Assembly (NCBI RefSeq): GCF_003751445.1
Contig: NZ_RJUU01000001.1
Location: forward strand, 1,617,001-1,681,000
DNA from: Streptomyces sp. 840.1
Lineage (GTDB): Bacteria > Actinomycetota > Actinomycetes > Streptomycetales > Streptomycetaceae
Direction of reading: 5' to 3'
Length of the DNA: 64,000 nucleotides
The stretch's first letter is position 1. Each line of letters begins with the position of its first letter. This document shows, piece after piece, positions 16,047 to 24,073 of the stretch. Both the position numbers and the translations under genes were made by a program. Below the pieces are notes generated by a model. That model was not told the DNA's origin, made no database searches, and saw only the letters and a list, made by a program, of their open reading frames with translations.

Positions 16047-18500
16047 ATGGGGATGACCACACCACCGCGGACGCTGGCCGAGGCTCTGCGCGCCCGGGAC
16101 GACGAGTCCTTGGCCGGGCTGCTGCGCGCCCGGCCCGACCTCCTCAACCCCGTGCCGGGCGACATCACCCAGCTCGCGACCCGGGCGGGCACCCGTGCCT
16201 CCGTCGTCCGCGCGCTGGAACACCTCGACCGGTTCGCCCTGCAGACCGCCGAGGCGCTCGCGGTAGCGCCCGATCCCGCTCCCTACGACATCCTCCTCGG
16301 GCTGCTCACGGGTGACGGCCGGGACGACGGCGAGCTCCGCGGCGACGCGGGCGCCGCCATCGTGGACGCACTGCCTGGGGCCCTCAACACGCTGCGCGAA
16401 CAGGCCCTCGTCTGGGGCGAGGACGCACGGCTGCACCTGGTGCGGACCGCCCGCGAAATCCTCGCGCCCTCACCGCAGCACCCCTCGCCCACCGGTCTCG
16501 GCCCGACCGTCTCGGAGGCCACCGCCGGCATGTCGCCGGGCCGGCTCCAGGAGATCCTCACCGCGGCCGGGCTGCCCGCCACCTACGACCCGGTCTCCGC
16601 GGTGAGCTCCCTCTCCGCGCTCTTCACCGACCGGACCCGGATGGGCGAACTGCTGGACACCGCCCCCGTGGAGGCGCTGTCGGTGCTGGACCGGCTGGTC
16701 TGGGGCCCGCCGTACGGCGAGGTGACCCCGAATCCGACGCCGCCCGTGAAGTGGCTCCGCGACCGGGGGCTGCTGCTGCCGGTGTCGACCCGCACCGTCG
16801 TACTGCCGCGCGAGGCCGCGCTGCACCTGCGGGCCGGGCGCGCCCACCGGGTGCCCGAGCCGCTGCCGCCGGTCGTGGCGGCCGCCGCCGAACGCGATCC
16901 ACAGGCTGTGGACAGCGCGGCGGCCGGCCAGGCGTTCCTGTCGGTCTCCACCGTCGAGGAGCTGCTCAAGAGCTGGAACGGCGGCGGCCCCGCCATACTG
17001 CGGGCCGGCGGCCTCAGCGTCCGCGAGCTGAAGAAGACCGCGACGGTACTGGACGTGTCGGAGCCCGTCGCCGCGTTCTGGATCGAACTGGCCTACGCGG
17101 CCGGGCTGCTGGCCTCCGACGGCGAGGCCGACGAGCGGTACGCGCCGACCCCCGCGTACGACGACTGGACCGAACTCCCCGCCGAGGTCCGCTGGGTGCG
17201 CCTGGCCGCCGCCTGGCTCGCCGCCACCCGCACCTCGGGACTGGTGGGCGGCCAGGACGCCAAGGGCCGCGCCCTGTCCACCCTCGGCCCCGGCCTGGAC
17301 CGCTCGGCCGCCCCCGAGGTCCGCCACCGCGTGCTGGCCCTGCTCGGCGCGCTGCCGCCCGGCACCGCGCCGGAGCCGGAGACCCTGCTCGCCCGGCTCC
17401 GCTGGGAACGCCCGCTGCGCGGCGCCTCCAACTCCGCCGGGGACACCACCGACCTGCGGTCCCGGATCGCCCTGTGGACGCTGAACGAGTCGGAGCTCCT
17501 CGGCATCACCGGCCGCGGCGCCCTCGCCTCGCAGACCCGCGCCCTGCTGACATCCGGCCCCGCCGAGGCCGCGGCCCGCCTCGCCCCGCTCATCCCGGAG
17601 CCCCTGGGCCACGTCCTGCTCCAGGCCGACCTGACCGCCGTGGCCCCCGGCCCGCTGGAACGCCCCCTCGCCGACATGCTCGCCGCACTCGCGGACATCG
17701 AGTCGAAGGGCGGGGCGACGGTCTACCGGTTCACGCCCGGGTCCGTACGGCGCGCCCTGGACGCCGGGCAGTCCGCCGCCGACCTGCACGCCTTCCTCGC
17801 CGCGCACAGCCGTACGCCGGTGCCGCAGCCGCTGAGCTACCTCATCGACGACGTCGCCCGCCGCCACGGCCACCTGCGGATCGGCGCCGCCTCCGCGTAC
17901 GTACGCTGCGACGACGAGGCCGTCCTCAACGAGATCCTCGCCGACAAGCGCTCGGCCACCCTGCGGCTGCGCCGCCTCGCCCCCACGGCCCTCGCCGCCC
18001 AGATCGACCCGGCCTCGCTCCTGGACGGCCTGCGCGAACTCGGCTACGCGCCCGCCGCGGAGTCCGCCGACGGCGACGTCCTGATCACCCGGGCGGGCGC
18101 CCGCCGCACCCCGCCCCGCTCGGCCCCCGCCCCCGTACCCGAGGGCCCGCCGCTCCCCGAGCCCGCCCTGCTGGGCACGGCGGTCCGGGCGATCCGGGCC
18201 GGTGACACGGCCGCCACGGTCGTCCACAAGGACACCGGCCCCTCGGCGCCCGGGGACGCGCTGCCCCGTACGACGTCGGCCGAGACGCTCGTCACGGTCC
18301 AGGCGGCCGCGATGACCGGCTCCGCGATCTGGATCGGCTACGTCAACGCGGAAGGCGCGGCCAGCCAGCGCGTCATCGCCCCGGTCCGCGTCGAGGGCGG
18401 CTACGTCACGGCCTACGACCACACGGCCGACGAGGTCCGCACGTATCCCCTGCACCGGATCACGGGCGTCGCGGAACTGGCGGACGACCAGCGGGCCTGA
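16047..18500 (+). CDS. Helicase-C3 and WYL-like domain protein
   Basis: An 817-residue protein of the actinobacterial family annotated as helicase C-terminal (Helicase_C_3/XPB-associated) domain-containing protein. The N-terminal region (MTTPPRTLAEALRARDDESL) resembles a winged-helix array with RALEHLDRFALQTAEAL. The central part has repeated wHTH-like segments such as GGLSVRELKKTATVLDV. Residues ~585-700 carry the Helicase_C_3 block (FTPGSVRRALDAGQSAADL, then LSYLIDDVARRHGHLRIG). The end (AAAMTGSAIWIGYVNAEG, then TYPLHRITGVAEL) resembles a WYL ligand-sensing domain. It has no Walker motifs. It precedes the XPB helicase gene, and a shared DNA-repair role is inferred from this conserved pairing. 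Confidence 0.75.
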   Translation: MGMTTPPRTLAEALRARDDESLAGLLRARPDLLNPVPGDITQLATRAGTRASVVRALEHLDRFALQTAEALAVAPDPAPYDILLGLLTGDGRDDGELRGDAGAAIVDALPGALNTLREQALVWGEDARLHLVRTAREILAPSPQHPSPTGLGPTVSEATAGMSPGRLQEILTAAGLPATYDPVSAVSSLSALFTDRTRMGELLDTAPVEALSVLDRLVWGPPYGEVTPNPTPPVKWLRDRGLLLPVSTRTVVLPREAALHLRAGRAHRVPEPLPPVVAAAAERDPQAVDSAAAGQAFLSVSTVEELLKSWNGGGPAILRAGGLSVRELKKTATVLDVSEPVAAFWIELAYAAGLLASDGEADERYAPTPAYDDWTELPAEVRWVRLAAAWLAATRTSGLVGGQDAKGRALSTLGPGLDRSAAPEVRHRVLALLGALPPGTAPEPETLLARLRWERPLRGASNSAGDTTDLRSRIALWTLNESELLGITGRGALASQTRALLTSGPAEAAARLAPLIPEPLGHVLLQADLTAVAPGPLERPLADMLAALADIESKGGATVYRFTPGSVRRALDAGQSAADLHAFLAAHSRTPVPQPLSYLIDDVARRHGHLRIGAASAYVRCDDEAVLNEILADKRSATLRLRRLAPTALAAQIDPASLLDGLRELGYAPAAESADGDVLITRAGARRTPPRSAPAPVPEGPPLPEPALLGTAVRAIRAGDTAATVVHKDTGPSAPGDALPRTTSAETLVTVQAAAMTGSAIWIGYVNAEGAASQRVIAPVRVEGGYVTAYDHTADEVRTYPLHRITGVAELADDQRA

Positions 18501-18525
18501 CGGCCCGGGGCGCCCGCACAACCCG

Positions 18526-18547
18526 AGCCCGTCCGGCGATTGAGGAC
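18526..18547. repeat. 22-base hairpin repeat copy
   Basis: Inverted copy of the dispersed repeat: AGCCC, GTCC, loop GGCGATTGA, GGAC. It lies 26 bases behind the stop of the helicase-associated gene and may form its 3' end. Confidence 0.7.
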
Positions 18548-18666
18548 GGAACCCCGCGCCCCGGAACCCCGTGCCCCGACGGAGCACCCGCATCCCGCCA
18601 CCGCATACGGCACACTGGACGTTTGGCCGGTACACGGCCACCCCGCCGTAGAAAGGGCCGAAGCGC

Positions 18667-20310
18667 GTGACCGGACCCCTCATCGTCCAGAGCGACAAGA
18701 CGCTGCTGCTGGAAGTCGACCACGAGCAGGCAGACGCCTGCCGGCGTGTGATCGCGCCCTTCGCCGAGCTGGAGCGCGCGCCCGAGCACATCCACACCTA
18801 CCGGCTGACCCCGCTCGGGCTGTGGAACGCGCGGGCCGCGGGACACGACGCCGAGCAGGTCGTCGACGCCCTGGTGAAGTACTCGCGCTACCCCGTACCG
18901 CACGCGCTGCTCGTCGACATCGCAGAGACGATGGGCCGGTACGGCCGCCTCACGCTCTCCAAGCACCCGGTCCACGGGCTGGTGCTGACCTCCACCGACC
19001 GGCCCGTCCTGGAGGAGATCCTCCGGTCGAAGAAGGTGCAGCCGCTGGTCGGCGCCCGGATCGACCCCGACACCGTGGCCGTCCACCCGTCCGAGCGCGG
19101 GCAGGTCAAGCAGACGCTGCTGAAGCTCGGCTGGCCCGCCGAGGACCTCGCCGGTTACGTGGACGGCGAGGCGCACCCGATCGAGCTGGACGAGAGCGGC
19201 TGGGCGCTGCGGCCCTACCAGCAGCAGGCCGTCGAGGGGTTCTGGCACGGCGGTTCCGGGGTCGTCGTGCTGCCCTGCGGGGCCGGGAAGACGCTGGTGG
19301 GCGCGGGCGCGATGGCGCAGGCCAAGGCGACCACGCTGATCCTGGTCACCAACACCGTCTCCGCCCGGCAGTGGAAGCACGAGCTGGTGAAGCGGACCTC
19401 GCTGACCGAGGAGGAGATCGGCGAGTACAGCGGTACCCGCAAGGAGATCCGGCCGGTCACCATCGCCACGTACCAGGTGCTCACGACGCGCCGCAAGGGC
19501 GTCTACGCGCACCTGGAGCTGTTCGACTCCCGCGACTGGGGTCTGGTGATCTACGACGAGGTGCACCTGCTGCCCGCGCCCGTCTTCAAGTTCACCGCCG
19601 ATCTCCAGGCGCGGCGCCGGCTGGGGCTGACGGCCACGCTGGTCAGGGAGGACGGCCGCGAGTCGGACGTCTTCTCGCTGATCGGGCCCAAGCGGTTCGA
19701 CGCCCCGTGGAAGGAGATCGAGGCGCAGGGCTACATCGCCCCCGCCGACTGTGTCGAGGTACGGGTCAATCTGACGGACAGCGAGCGGCTCGCGTACGCG
19801 ACCGCCGAGGCCGAGGAGAAGTACCGGTACTGCGCCACGACCGCGACCAAGCGGAAGGTCACCGAGGCGCTGGTGCGCAAGCACAAGGGCGAGCAGACGC
19901 TGGTCATCGGGCAGTACATCGACCAGCTCGACGAGCTGGGTGAGCATCTGGACGCGCCCGTGATCAAGGGCGAGACCAGCAACGCCCAGCGGGAGAAGCT
20001 GTTCGGCGCGTTCCGGGAGGGCGAGATCAGCGTGCTCGTCGTGTCGAAGGTGGCGAACTTCTCCATCGACCTGCCGGAGGCCACCGTCGCGATCCAGGTG
20101 TCCGGAACGTTCGGCTCGCGCCAGGAGGAGGCCCAGCGGCTCGGCCGGGTGCTGCGGCCGAAGGCGGACGGGCACGAGGCGCGGTTCTACTCGGTGGTCG
20201 CCCGCGACACGATCGACCAGGACTTCGCGGCCCACCGCCAGCGCTTCCTGGCCGAGCAGGGCTACGCGTACCGGATCGTCGACGCGGACGAGCTGCTGAC
20301 GGACAACTGA
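18667..20310 (+). CDS. XPB-type DNA repair helicase
   Basis: A 547-residue SF2 helicase related to eukaryotic XPB. After an N-terminal ~175-residue damage-recognition-like domain come the Q-like motif LRPYQQQAVEGF, Walker A PCGAGKTLVGA, motif Ia LVTNTVSARQW, the DEVH box (VIYDEVHLLP), motif III LGLTATLVREDGR and the C-terminal motifs SKVANFSIDLPEA and EEAQRLGRVLRPKADG. This is an ATP-dependent 3'-5' DNA helicase, probably in repair. GTG at 18667 is the chosen start. Bacterial XPB is common in actinomycetes. Length and motifs are complete. Confidence 0.92.
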   Translation: MTGPLIVQSDKTLLLEVDHEQADACRRVIAPFAELERAPEHIHTYRLTPLGLWNARAAGHDAEQVVDALVKYSRYPVPHALLVDIAETMGRYGRLTLSKHPVHGLVLTSTDRPVLEEILRSKKVQPLVGARIDPDTVAVHPSERGQVKQTLLKLGWPAEDLAGYVDGEAHPIELDESGWALRPYQQQAVEGFWHGGSGVVVLPCGAGKTLVGAGAMAQAKATTLILVTNTVSARQWKHELVKRTSLTEEEIGEYSGTRKEIRPVTIATYQVLTTRRKGVYAHLELFDSRDWGLVIYDEVHLLPAPVFKFTADLQARRRLGLTATLVREDGRESDVFSLIGPKRFDAPWKEIEAQGYIAPADCVEVRVNLTDSERLAYATAEAEEKYRYCATTATKRKVTEALVRKHKGEQTLVIGQYIDQLDELGEHLDAPVIKGETSNAQREKLFGAFREGEISVLVVSKVANFSIDLPEATVAIQVSGTFGSRQEEAQRLGRVLRPKADGHEARFYSVVARDTIDQDFAAHRQRFLAEQGYAYRIVDADELLTDN

Positions 20311-20322
20311 GGCGGGCCGCGG

Positions 20323-20520
20323 TCAGCGGTTGCGGCGGACGCCCGCCTCCTCCGCGTACTCACCGAGGACGACGACGCCGAACGCGGTCCGTACGAAGAT
20401 CCCGGCGGCGCGCAGGGCGTTCCCGGCGCGGTGGCTGTAGTGGTGACCGGTGGCCGCGGTCGCGCCGTGCGCGGGGCCGGTCCTTCGCGGGTTCAGGGTG
20501 ACGGTGCTCATGTATTCCAT
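20323..20520 (-). CDS. Small basic hypothetical protein
   Basis: A 65-residue ORF starting ATG 20520 (alternative ATG 20511, MSTVTLNPRR). A GGAG stands just upstream. It is rich in Ala, Arg, Gly and His, with AGNALRAAGIFVRTAFGVV forming a possible amphipathic helix before a charged end GEYAEEAGVRRNR. No family is recognised. It converges on the XPB gene with only 12 bases between the stops. It is divergent from the HelD gene. Third-position GC is consistent with a real gene, but support is modest. Confidence 0.5.
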   Translation of the reverse strand: MEYMSTVTLNPRRTGPAHGATAATGHHYSHRAGNALRAAGIFVRTAFGVVVLGEYAEEAGVRRNR

Positions 20521-20917
20521 GGTGCTCCGCCCGGCCCGCGAGGGCGTCGGCCCGCAGGGGGAAGGTTCCGGGGCCGCTCCTGCTCCTGAGGTCGGATGCC
20601 GTCCCCTACGGGGTGGACCCGCCGTGGACCCGTGGGCGTACACCGTTCCTGGTCCGCGGATATTCATTCGCGCCCGGCCCGGCCCGTCGATACAATCGCC
20701 GGTCTGCCCGCCTCCCGCACCGTGGTACCGGCAGCCCGGAAGGGCTCGCGCCGGCAGCCGGGGGAGCGCCGCCGACCGGACGGAAACCGGCCGACAGCCG
20801 TACGCGCGCCCTCGTGCGTACCAGTGATCGATCCCCGAGCGGACCGCATCGCCCCCGGTGAACGGCCGGGGACGGGAAGCGGTCCGCCGTCCTGCGTTGA
20901 ATGCCGGAGGCAACACC
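20521..20917. other. Divergent promoter region, no gene seen
   Basis: A 397-base gap between the small leftward ORF and the rightward HelD-type gene. Open frames here cross from neighbouring shadows and have no recognisable product. The AT-richest patch (GATATTCATTC near 20658) is the best place for a promoter. I saw no rifamycin-associated-element palindrome of the kind described upstream of HelR genes. Confidence 0.4.
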
Positions 20918-23011
20918 GTGCCCGCGCACGAACACGAAAGCGACACCACCACCGACCCCCTGGCTCATGAACGCGCCCATCTCGCCGCCTCGCGCGCCGC
21001 GCTGCGCGCCATGCGCGAGGACGCCCAGGCCCTGAACATCCGCGATGTCACGGCGAACTGGGTGAACGCCGCAGTGCTGCAGGCCCAGATCACCGACCGC
21101 ATCAAGTCGCTGGCCGACCTCTCCCACACCCCGCTCTTCTTCGGGCGCCTGGACTACCTCCACGTGGTCGGCGCGGAGAAGGCCGAGGGCGCGGAGGGCG
21201 AGCAGTTCTACATCGGGCGCCGCCATGTCCACGACGCCGACGGCGACCCGATGGTGATCGACTGGCGGGCGCCGGTCTCCCAGCCGTTCTACCGGGCGTC
21301 CCGCAACGAGCCGCTCGACGTCGGCCAGCGGCGCCGCTTCGGCTACACCGGCGGCGAGCTGACCGCGTACGAGGACGAGCACCTCACCGACCCCGCCGAG
21401 ACGACGCAGACCAGCAAGCTCCTCCAGGCGGAGATCGAGCGGCCGCGCGTCGGCCCGATGCGTGACATCGTCGCGACGATCCAGCCGGAACAGGACGAGA
21501 TCGTCCGCAGCGAGCTGGGCGGCTCGGTCTGCGTGCAGGGCGGCCCCGGCACCGGGAAGACCGCCGTCGGCCTGCACCGGGTCGCGTATCTGCTCTACGC
21601 GCACCGGGAACGGCTGGCCCGCACCGGGACGCTGGTCATCGGGCCGAACCGGTCCTTCCTGCACTACATCGAGCAGGTGCTGCCGGCCCTCGGTGAGCTG
21701 GAGGTCAAGCAGGCGACCGTCGACGACCTGGTGACCACGCACATCGAGGTACGGGGCACGGACGAGGCCCCGGCCGCCGTCGTGAAGGGCGATGCCCGGA
21801 TGGCGGAGGTGCTGCGGCGGGCGATCCGTTCGCACGTGACGCCGCCGGTGGAGCCGGTGATGGTGGTGCGCGGCTCGCGCCGCTGGCGGGTGCCCGCGTA
21901 CGAGATCGAGGAGATGGTCGACGAGCTGCTGGCCCGCGACATGCGGTACGGGGCGGCGCACGAGGCTCTTCCGCAGCGCATCGCGCACGCCGTGCTGGTG
22001 CGGATGGAGGAGGCGGGCGAGGCGCCCGACGACCGGGTGCAGAACGCGGTGGCGCGCAACCCCGCCGTCAAGGCGGCGGTGAAGGCGGTCTGGCCCTCGG
22101 TCGAGCCGGCGAAGCTGGTGCTGCGGCTGCTGTCCGACCCGGAGTTCCTGGCCGCGCAGGCGGAGGGGCTGCTGACCGAGGACGAGCAGAAGACGATCCT
22201 GTGGAGCAAGCCGGCCCGCAGCGTGAAGTCCGCGAAGTGGTCGGCGGCGGACGCGGTGCTGATCGACGAGGCGAACGACCTGGTGGCGCGCACGCACTCG
22301 CTGGGCCATGTGGTGATCGACGAGGCGCAGGACCTCTCCCCCATGCAGTACCGGGCGGTGGGCCGGCGCTGCTCGACCGGTTCGGCCACGGTCCTCGGGG
22401 ACCTGGCGCAGGGCACGACGCCGTGGTCGACGCAGAGCTGGGAGCAGGCGCTGCACCACCTGGGCAAGTCCGACGCGGTGGTGGAGGAGCTGACGGCCGG
22501 TTTCCGTGTGCCGCGCGAGGTGATCGCGTACGCGTCCCGGCTGCTGCCGGTGATCTCCCCGGGCCTGGCGGCGGTCGAGTCGGTGCGTGAGTCGCCGGGT
22601 TCGCTGTCGGTACGGGAGGTACCGGGTGTGGAGGCGCCGGATACGGGGGCGCTGGACGCGGCGGTGGTCGGGGCCTGCGAGGAGTCGCTGAAGCAGGAGG
22701 GTTCGACCGGCCTGATCGCCGCCGACGCCCGTATCCCGGCGCTGGCGGCCGCCCTGACGGCGGCGGGCCACAGCTACCTCTCCCCCGGCGAGGAGACGAC
22801 CGCCGAGTCCCGGCTGACCCTGGTCCCGGCGTCACTGGCGAAGGGCCTGGAGTACGACTACGTGGTGCTGGACGAGCCGGCGGCCGTCGTCGACGGCGAA
22901 CCGGACGAGCGAACCGGCCTGCGCCGCCTGTACGTGGCCCTGACCCGAGCGGTCTCCGGCCTCATCGTGGTCCATGCGACCCGACTGCCGGACCGCCTGA
23001 CAACCTCGTAG
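20918..23011 (+). CDS. HelD-type RNA polymerase recycling ATPase
   Basis: A 697-residue UvrD/Rep-like SF1 ATPase of the HelD family. The N-terminal ~60 residues are a coiled coil (ERAHLAASRAALRAMRED). The conserved block DPMVIDWRAPVSQPFYRA follows. Walker A is GGPGTGKTAVGLHRVAYLL, the DEAQD motif reads VVIDEAQDLSPMQYRA, and C-terminal motifs include LAKGLEYDYVVLDEP and RRLYVALTRA. Proteins of this type bind RNA polymerase, displace nucleic acid and in some cases rifamycins, and recycle stalled enzyme. I chose GTG 20918 because CCGGAGG at 20904-20910 is ideally placed. Whether it is the rifampin-resistance subtype HelR is not decided here. Confidence 0.85.
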   Translation: MPAHEHESDTTTDPLAHERAHLAASRAALRAMREDAQALNIRDVTANWVNAAVLQAQITDRIKSLADLSHTPLFFGRLDYLHVVGAEKAEGAEGEQFYIGRRHVHDADGDPMVIDWRAPVSQPFYRASRNEPLDVGQRRRFGYTGGELTAYEDEHLTDPAETTQTSKLLQAEIERPRVGPMRDIVATIQPEQDEIVRSELGGSVCVQGGPGTGKTAVGLHRVAYLLYAHRERLARTGTLVIGPNRSFLHYIEQVLPALGELEVKQATVDDLVTTHIEVRGTDEAPAAVVKGDARMAEVLRRAIRSHVTPPVEPVMVVRGSRRWRVPAYEIEEMVDELLARDMRYGAAHEALPQRIAHAVLVRMEEAGEAPDDRVQNAVARNPAVKAAVKAVWPSVEPAKLVLRLLSDPEFLAAQAEGLLTEDEQKTILWSKPARSVKSAKWSAADAVLIDEANDLVARTHSLGHVVIDEAQDLSPMQYRAVGRRCSTGSATVLGDLAQGTTPWSTQSWEQALHHLGKSDAVVEELTAGFRVPREVIAYASRLLPVISPGLAAVESVRESPGSLSVREVPGVEAPDTGALDAAVVGACEESLKQEGSTGLIAADARIPALAAALTAAGHSYLSPGEETTAESRLTLVPASLAKGLEYDYVVLDEPAAVVDGEPDERTGLRRLYVALTRAVSGLIVVHATRLPDRLTTS

Positions 23012-23031
23012 AACCCGAGGCCGAAAAACCA

Positions 23032-23053
23032 AGCCCCTCCGGCGATTGAGGAG
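23032..23053. repeat. 22-base hairpin repeat copy with compensatory stem change
   Basis: Same loop GGCGATTGA as the copy at 18526, but the stem is CTCC/GGAG instead of GTCC/GGAC. Both arms changed together, so base pairing is kept. It lies 20 bases after the HelD-type gene stop and before the convergent cutC gene. Confidence 0.7.
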
Positions 23054-23133
23054 CGGGGGTCCGGGGGCGGGGCCCCCGCTCCACGGACCGGGCCCCCGCC
23101 CACCGCAGGACGAACCCCGGCGGCTCCGCCGCC

Positions 23134-23823
23134 CTACGCGTCGAGCACCGCCCGCCACTCCCGTACCGCCGCCGCGTCCACCGGACCCGACCAGCCGTAG
23201 GGCCGCGCCGCGCCGCCGATGTGGACGGCGTCGATCCCCGCCTCCAGCAGTTCCGGCAGGTGGTCGAGGCGCAGCCCGCCCCCGACGAGGATCTGCGGCT
23301 CGTACCCCGGCTCCCCCTTGCGCGCGGACTCGACCAGCAGCGTGGGGATGCCGTCGTCCACCCCGGCCGCCGATCCCGCCGTGAGGTACGTGTCCAGCCC
23401 CGGCAGGTCCGCGAGCGCCTTGCGCAGGGCATCCCGGTCGGGGGCGCGGTCGATCGCGCGGTGGAAGGTCCAGGCGCAGCCGTCCAGCTCCGCGATGATC
23501 CGCTCGACCGCGACGAGGTCCGGGCGGCCCTCCTCGTCCAGGAAGCCGAACACGAACTCATCCGCGCCCGCCGCCCGCAGCTCGCGCGCCTTGCCCACGA
23601 GTACGTCGATGTCACCGGCCGCGAAGCCGTCCGCCACTCTGAGCATCACCCGCAGGGGGATGTCCACCGCGGCGCGGATCGCCGCGAAGGTCGCACAGGA
23701 CGGGGTGAGGCCGTCCGCCGCCATGTCGGTGACCAGCTCAAGCCGGTCCGCACCACCCGCCTGGGCAGCGACCGCGTCCTCCGCGTCGAGAGCGATCACC
23801 TCCAGGACTGCACGGTTGCTCAT
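23134..23823 (-). CDS. cutC: CutC family protein
   Basis: A 229-residue TIM-barrel protein. Family motifs are VIALDAEDAVAAQAGGADRLELV at the N-terminus, PLRVMLR, FVFGFLDEEGRPD, TFHRAIDR and ILVGGGLRLDHLPELLEAG. CutC was named for copper homeostasis in E. coli, but the biochemical role is disputed, and related enzymes act on other substrates. The ATG at 23823 follows a GGAGGATT ribosome site. A DasR-like operator lies 28-43 bases upstream, which would tie it to amino-sugar metabolism rather than copper. Confidence 0.88.
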   Translation of the reverse strand: MSNRAVLEVIALDAEDAVAAQAGGADRLELVTDMAADGLTPSCATFAAIRAAVDIPLRVMLRVADGFAAGDIDVLVGKARELRAAGADEFVFGFLDEEGRPDLVAVERIIAELDGCAWTFHRAIDRAPDRDALRKALADLPGLDTYLTAGSAAGVDDGIPTLLVESARKGEPGYEPQILVGGGLRLDHLPELLEAGIDAVHIGGAARPYGWSGPVDAAAVREWRAVLDA

Positions 23824-23850
23824 GGGAACCCAATCCTCCAGGAAGCAGCT

Positions 23851-23866
23851 ATAGGTCTAGTCCAAT
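23851..23866. promoter_or_regulatory. DasR-like (dre) operator upstream of cutC
   Basis: ATAGGTCTAGTCCAAT matches the core GGTCTAGACC of the Streptomyces GntR-family DasR site at 9 of 10 positions, with flanks close to A-T. It lies 28-43 bases before the cutC start. The binding regulator is inferred from the motif only; other GntR/HutC-type proteins use similar sites. Confidence 0.5.
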
Positions 23867-24000
23867 GACCAGCCTACGGGCCGAGCGGCCCAGGACACAG
23901 CCTCACCGCGCAGGTGAAGATACGCGAGGTCAGAGGCGTGCCAGGCGACCGGACAGCCGGAATCCGCGCACCCATCACCGGCCATCCTTGCGGATCGATA

Positions 24001-24048
24001 GGGGTAGGGGGTATACCTGAATCAGCACCACATACCCCCCAGGGGTAT
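24001..24048. promoter_or_regulatory. CsoR-like copper operator(s)
   Basis: ATACCCCCCAGGGGTAT at 24032-24048 is an inverted repeat of the G-tract/TAT type bound by CsoR copper-sensing repressors. A second related half, GGGGTAGGGGGTATACC, lies at 24001-24017. Both are within 75 bases of the copper ATPase start. Expected effect: derepression of copA by Cu(I). No csoR or copZ gene is in the neighbourhood. Confidence 0.7.
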
Positions 24049-24073
24049 AAATGATCCCTACCGAGGAGGCCCC

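Noticed and set aside
20858..20917. Upstream extension of the HelD-type gene to 20858
   Set aside because: The extra 20 residues are not like the family, and the GTG at 20918 has an ideal ribosome site.
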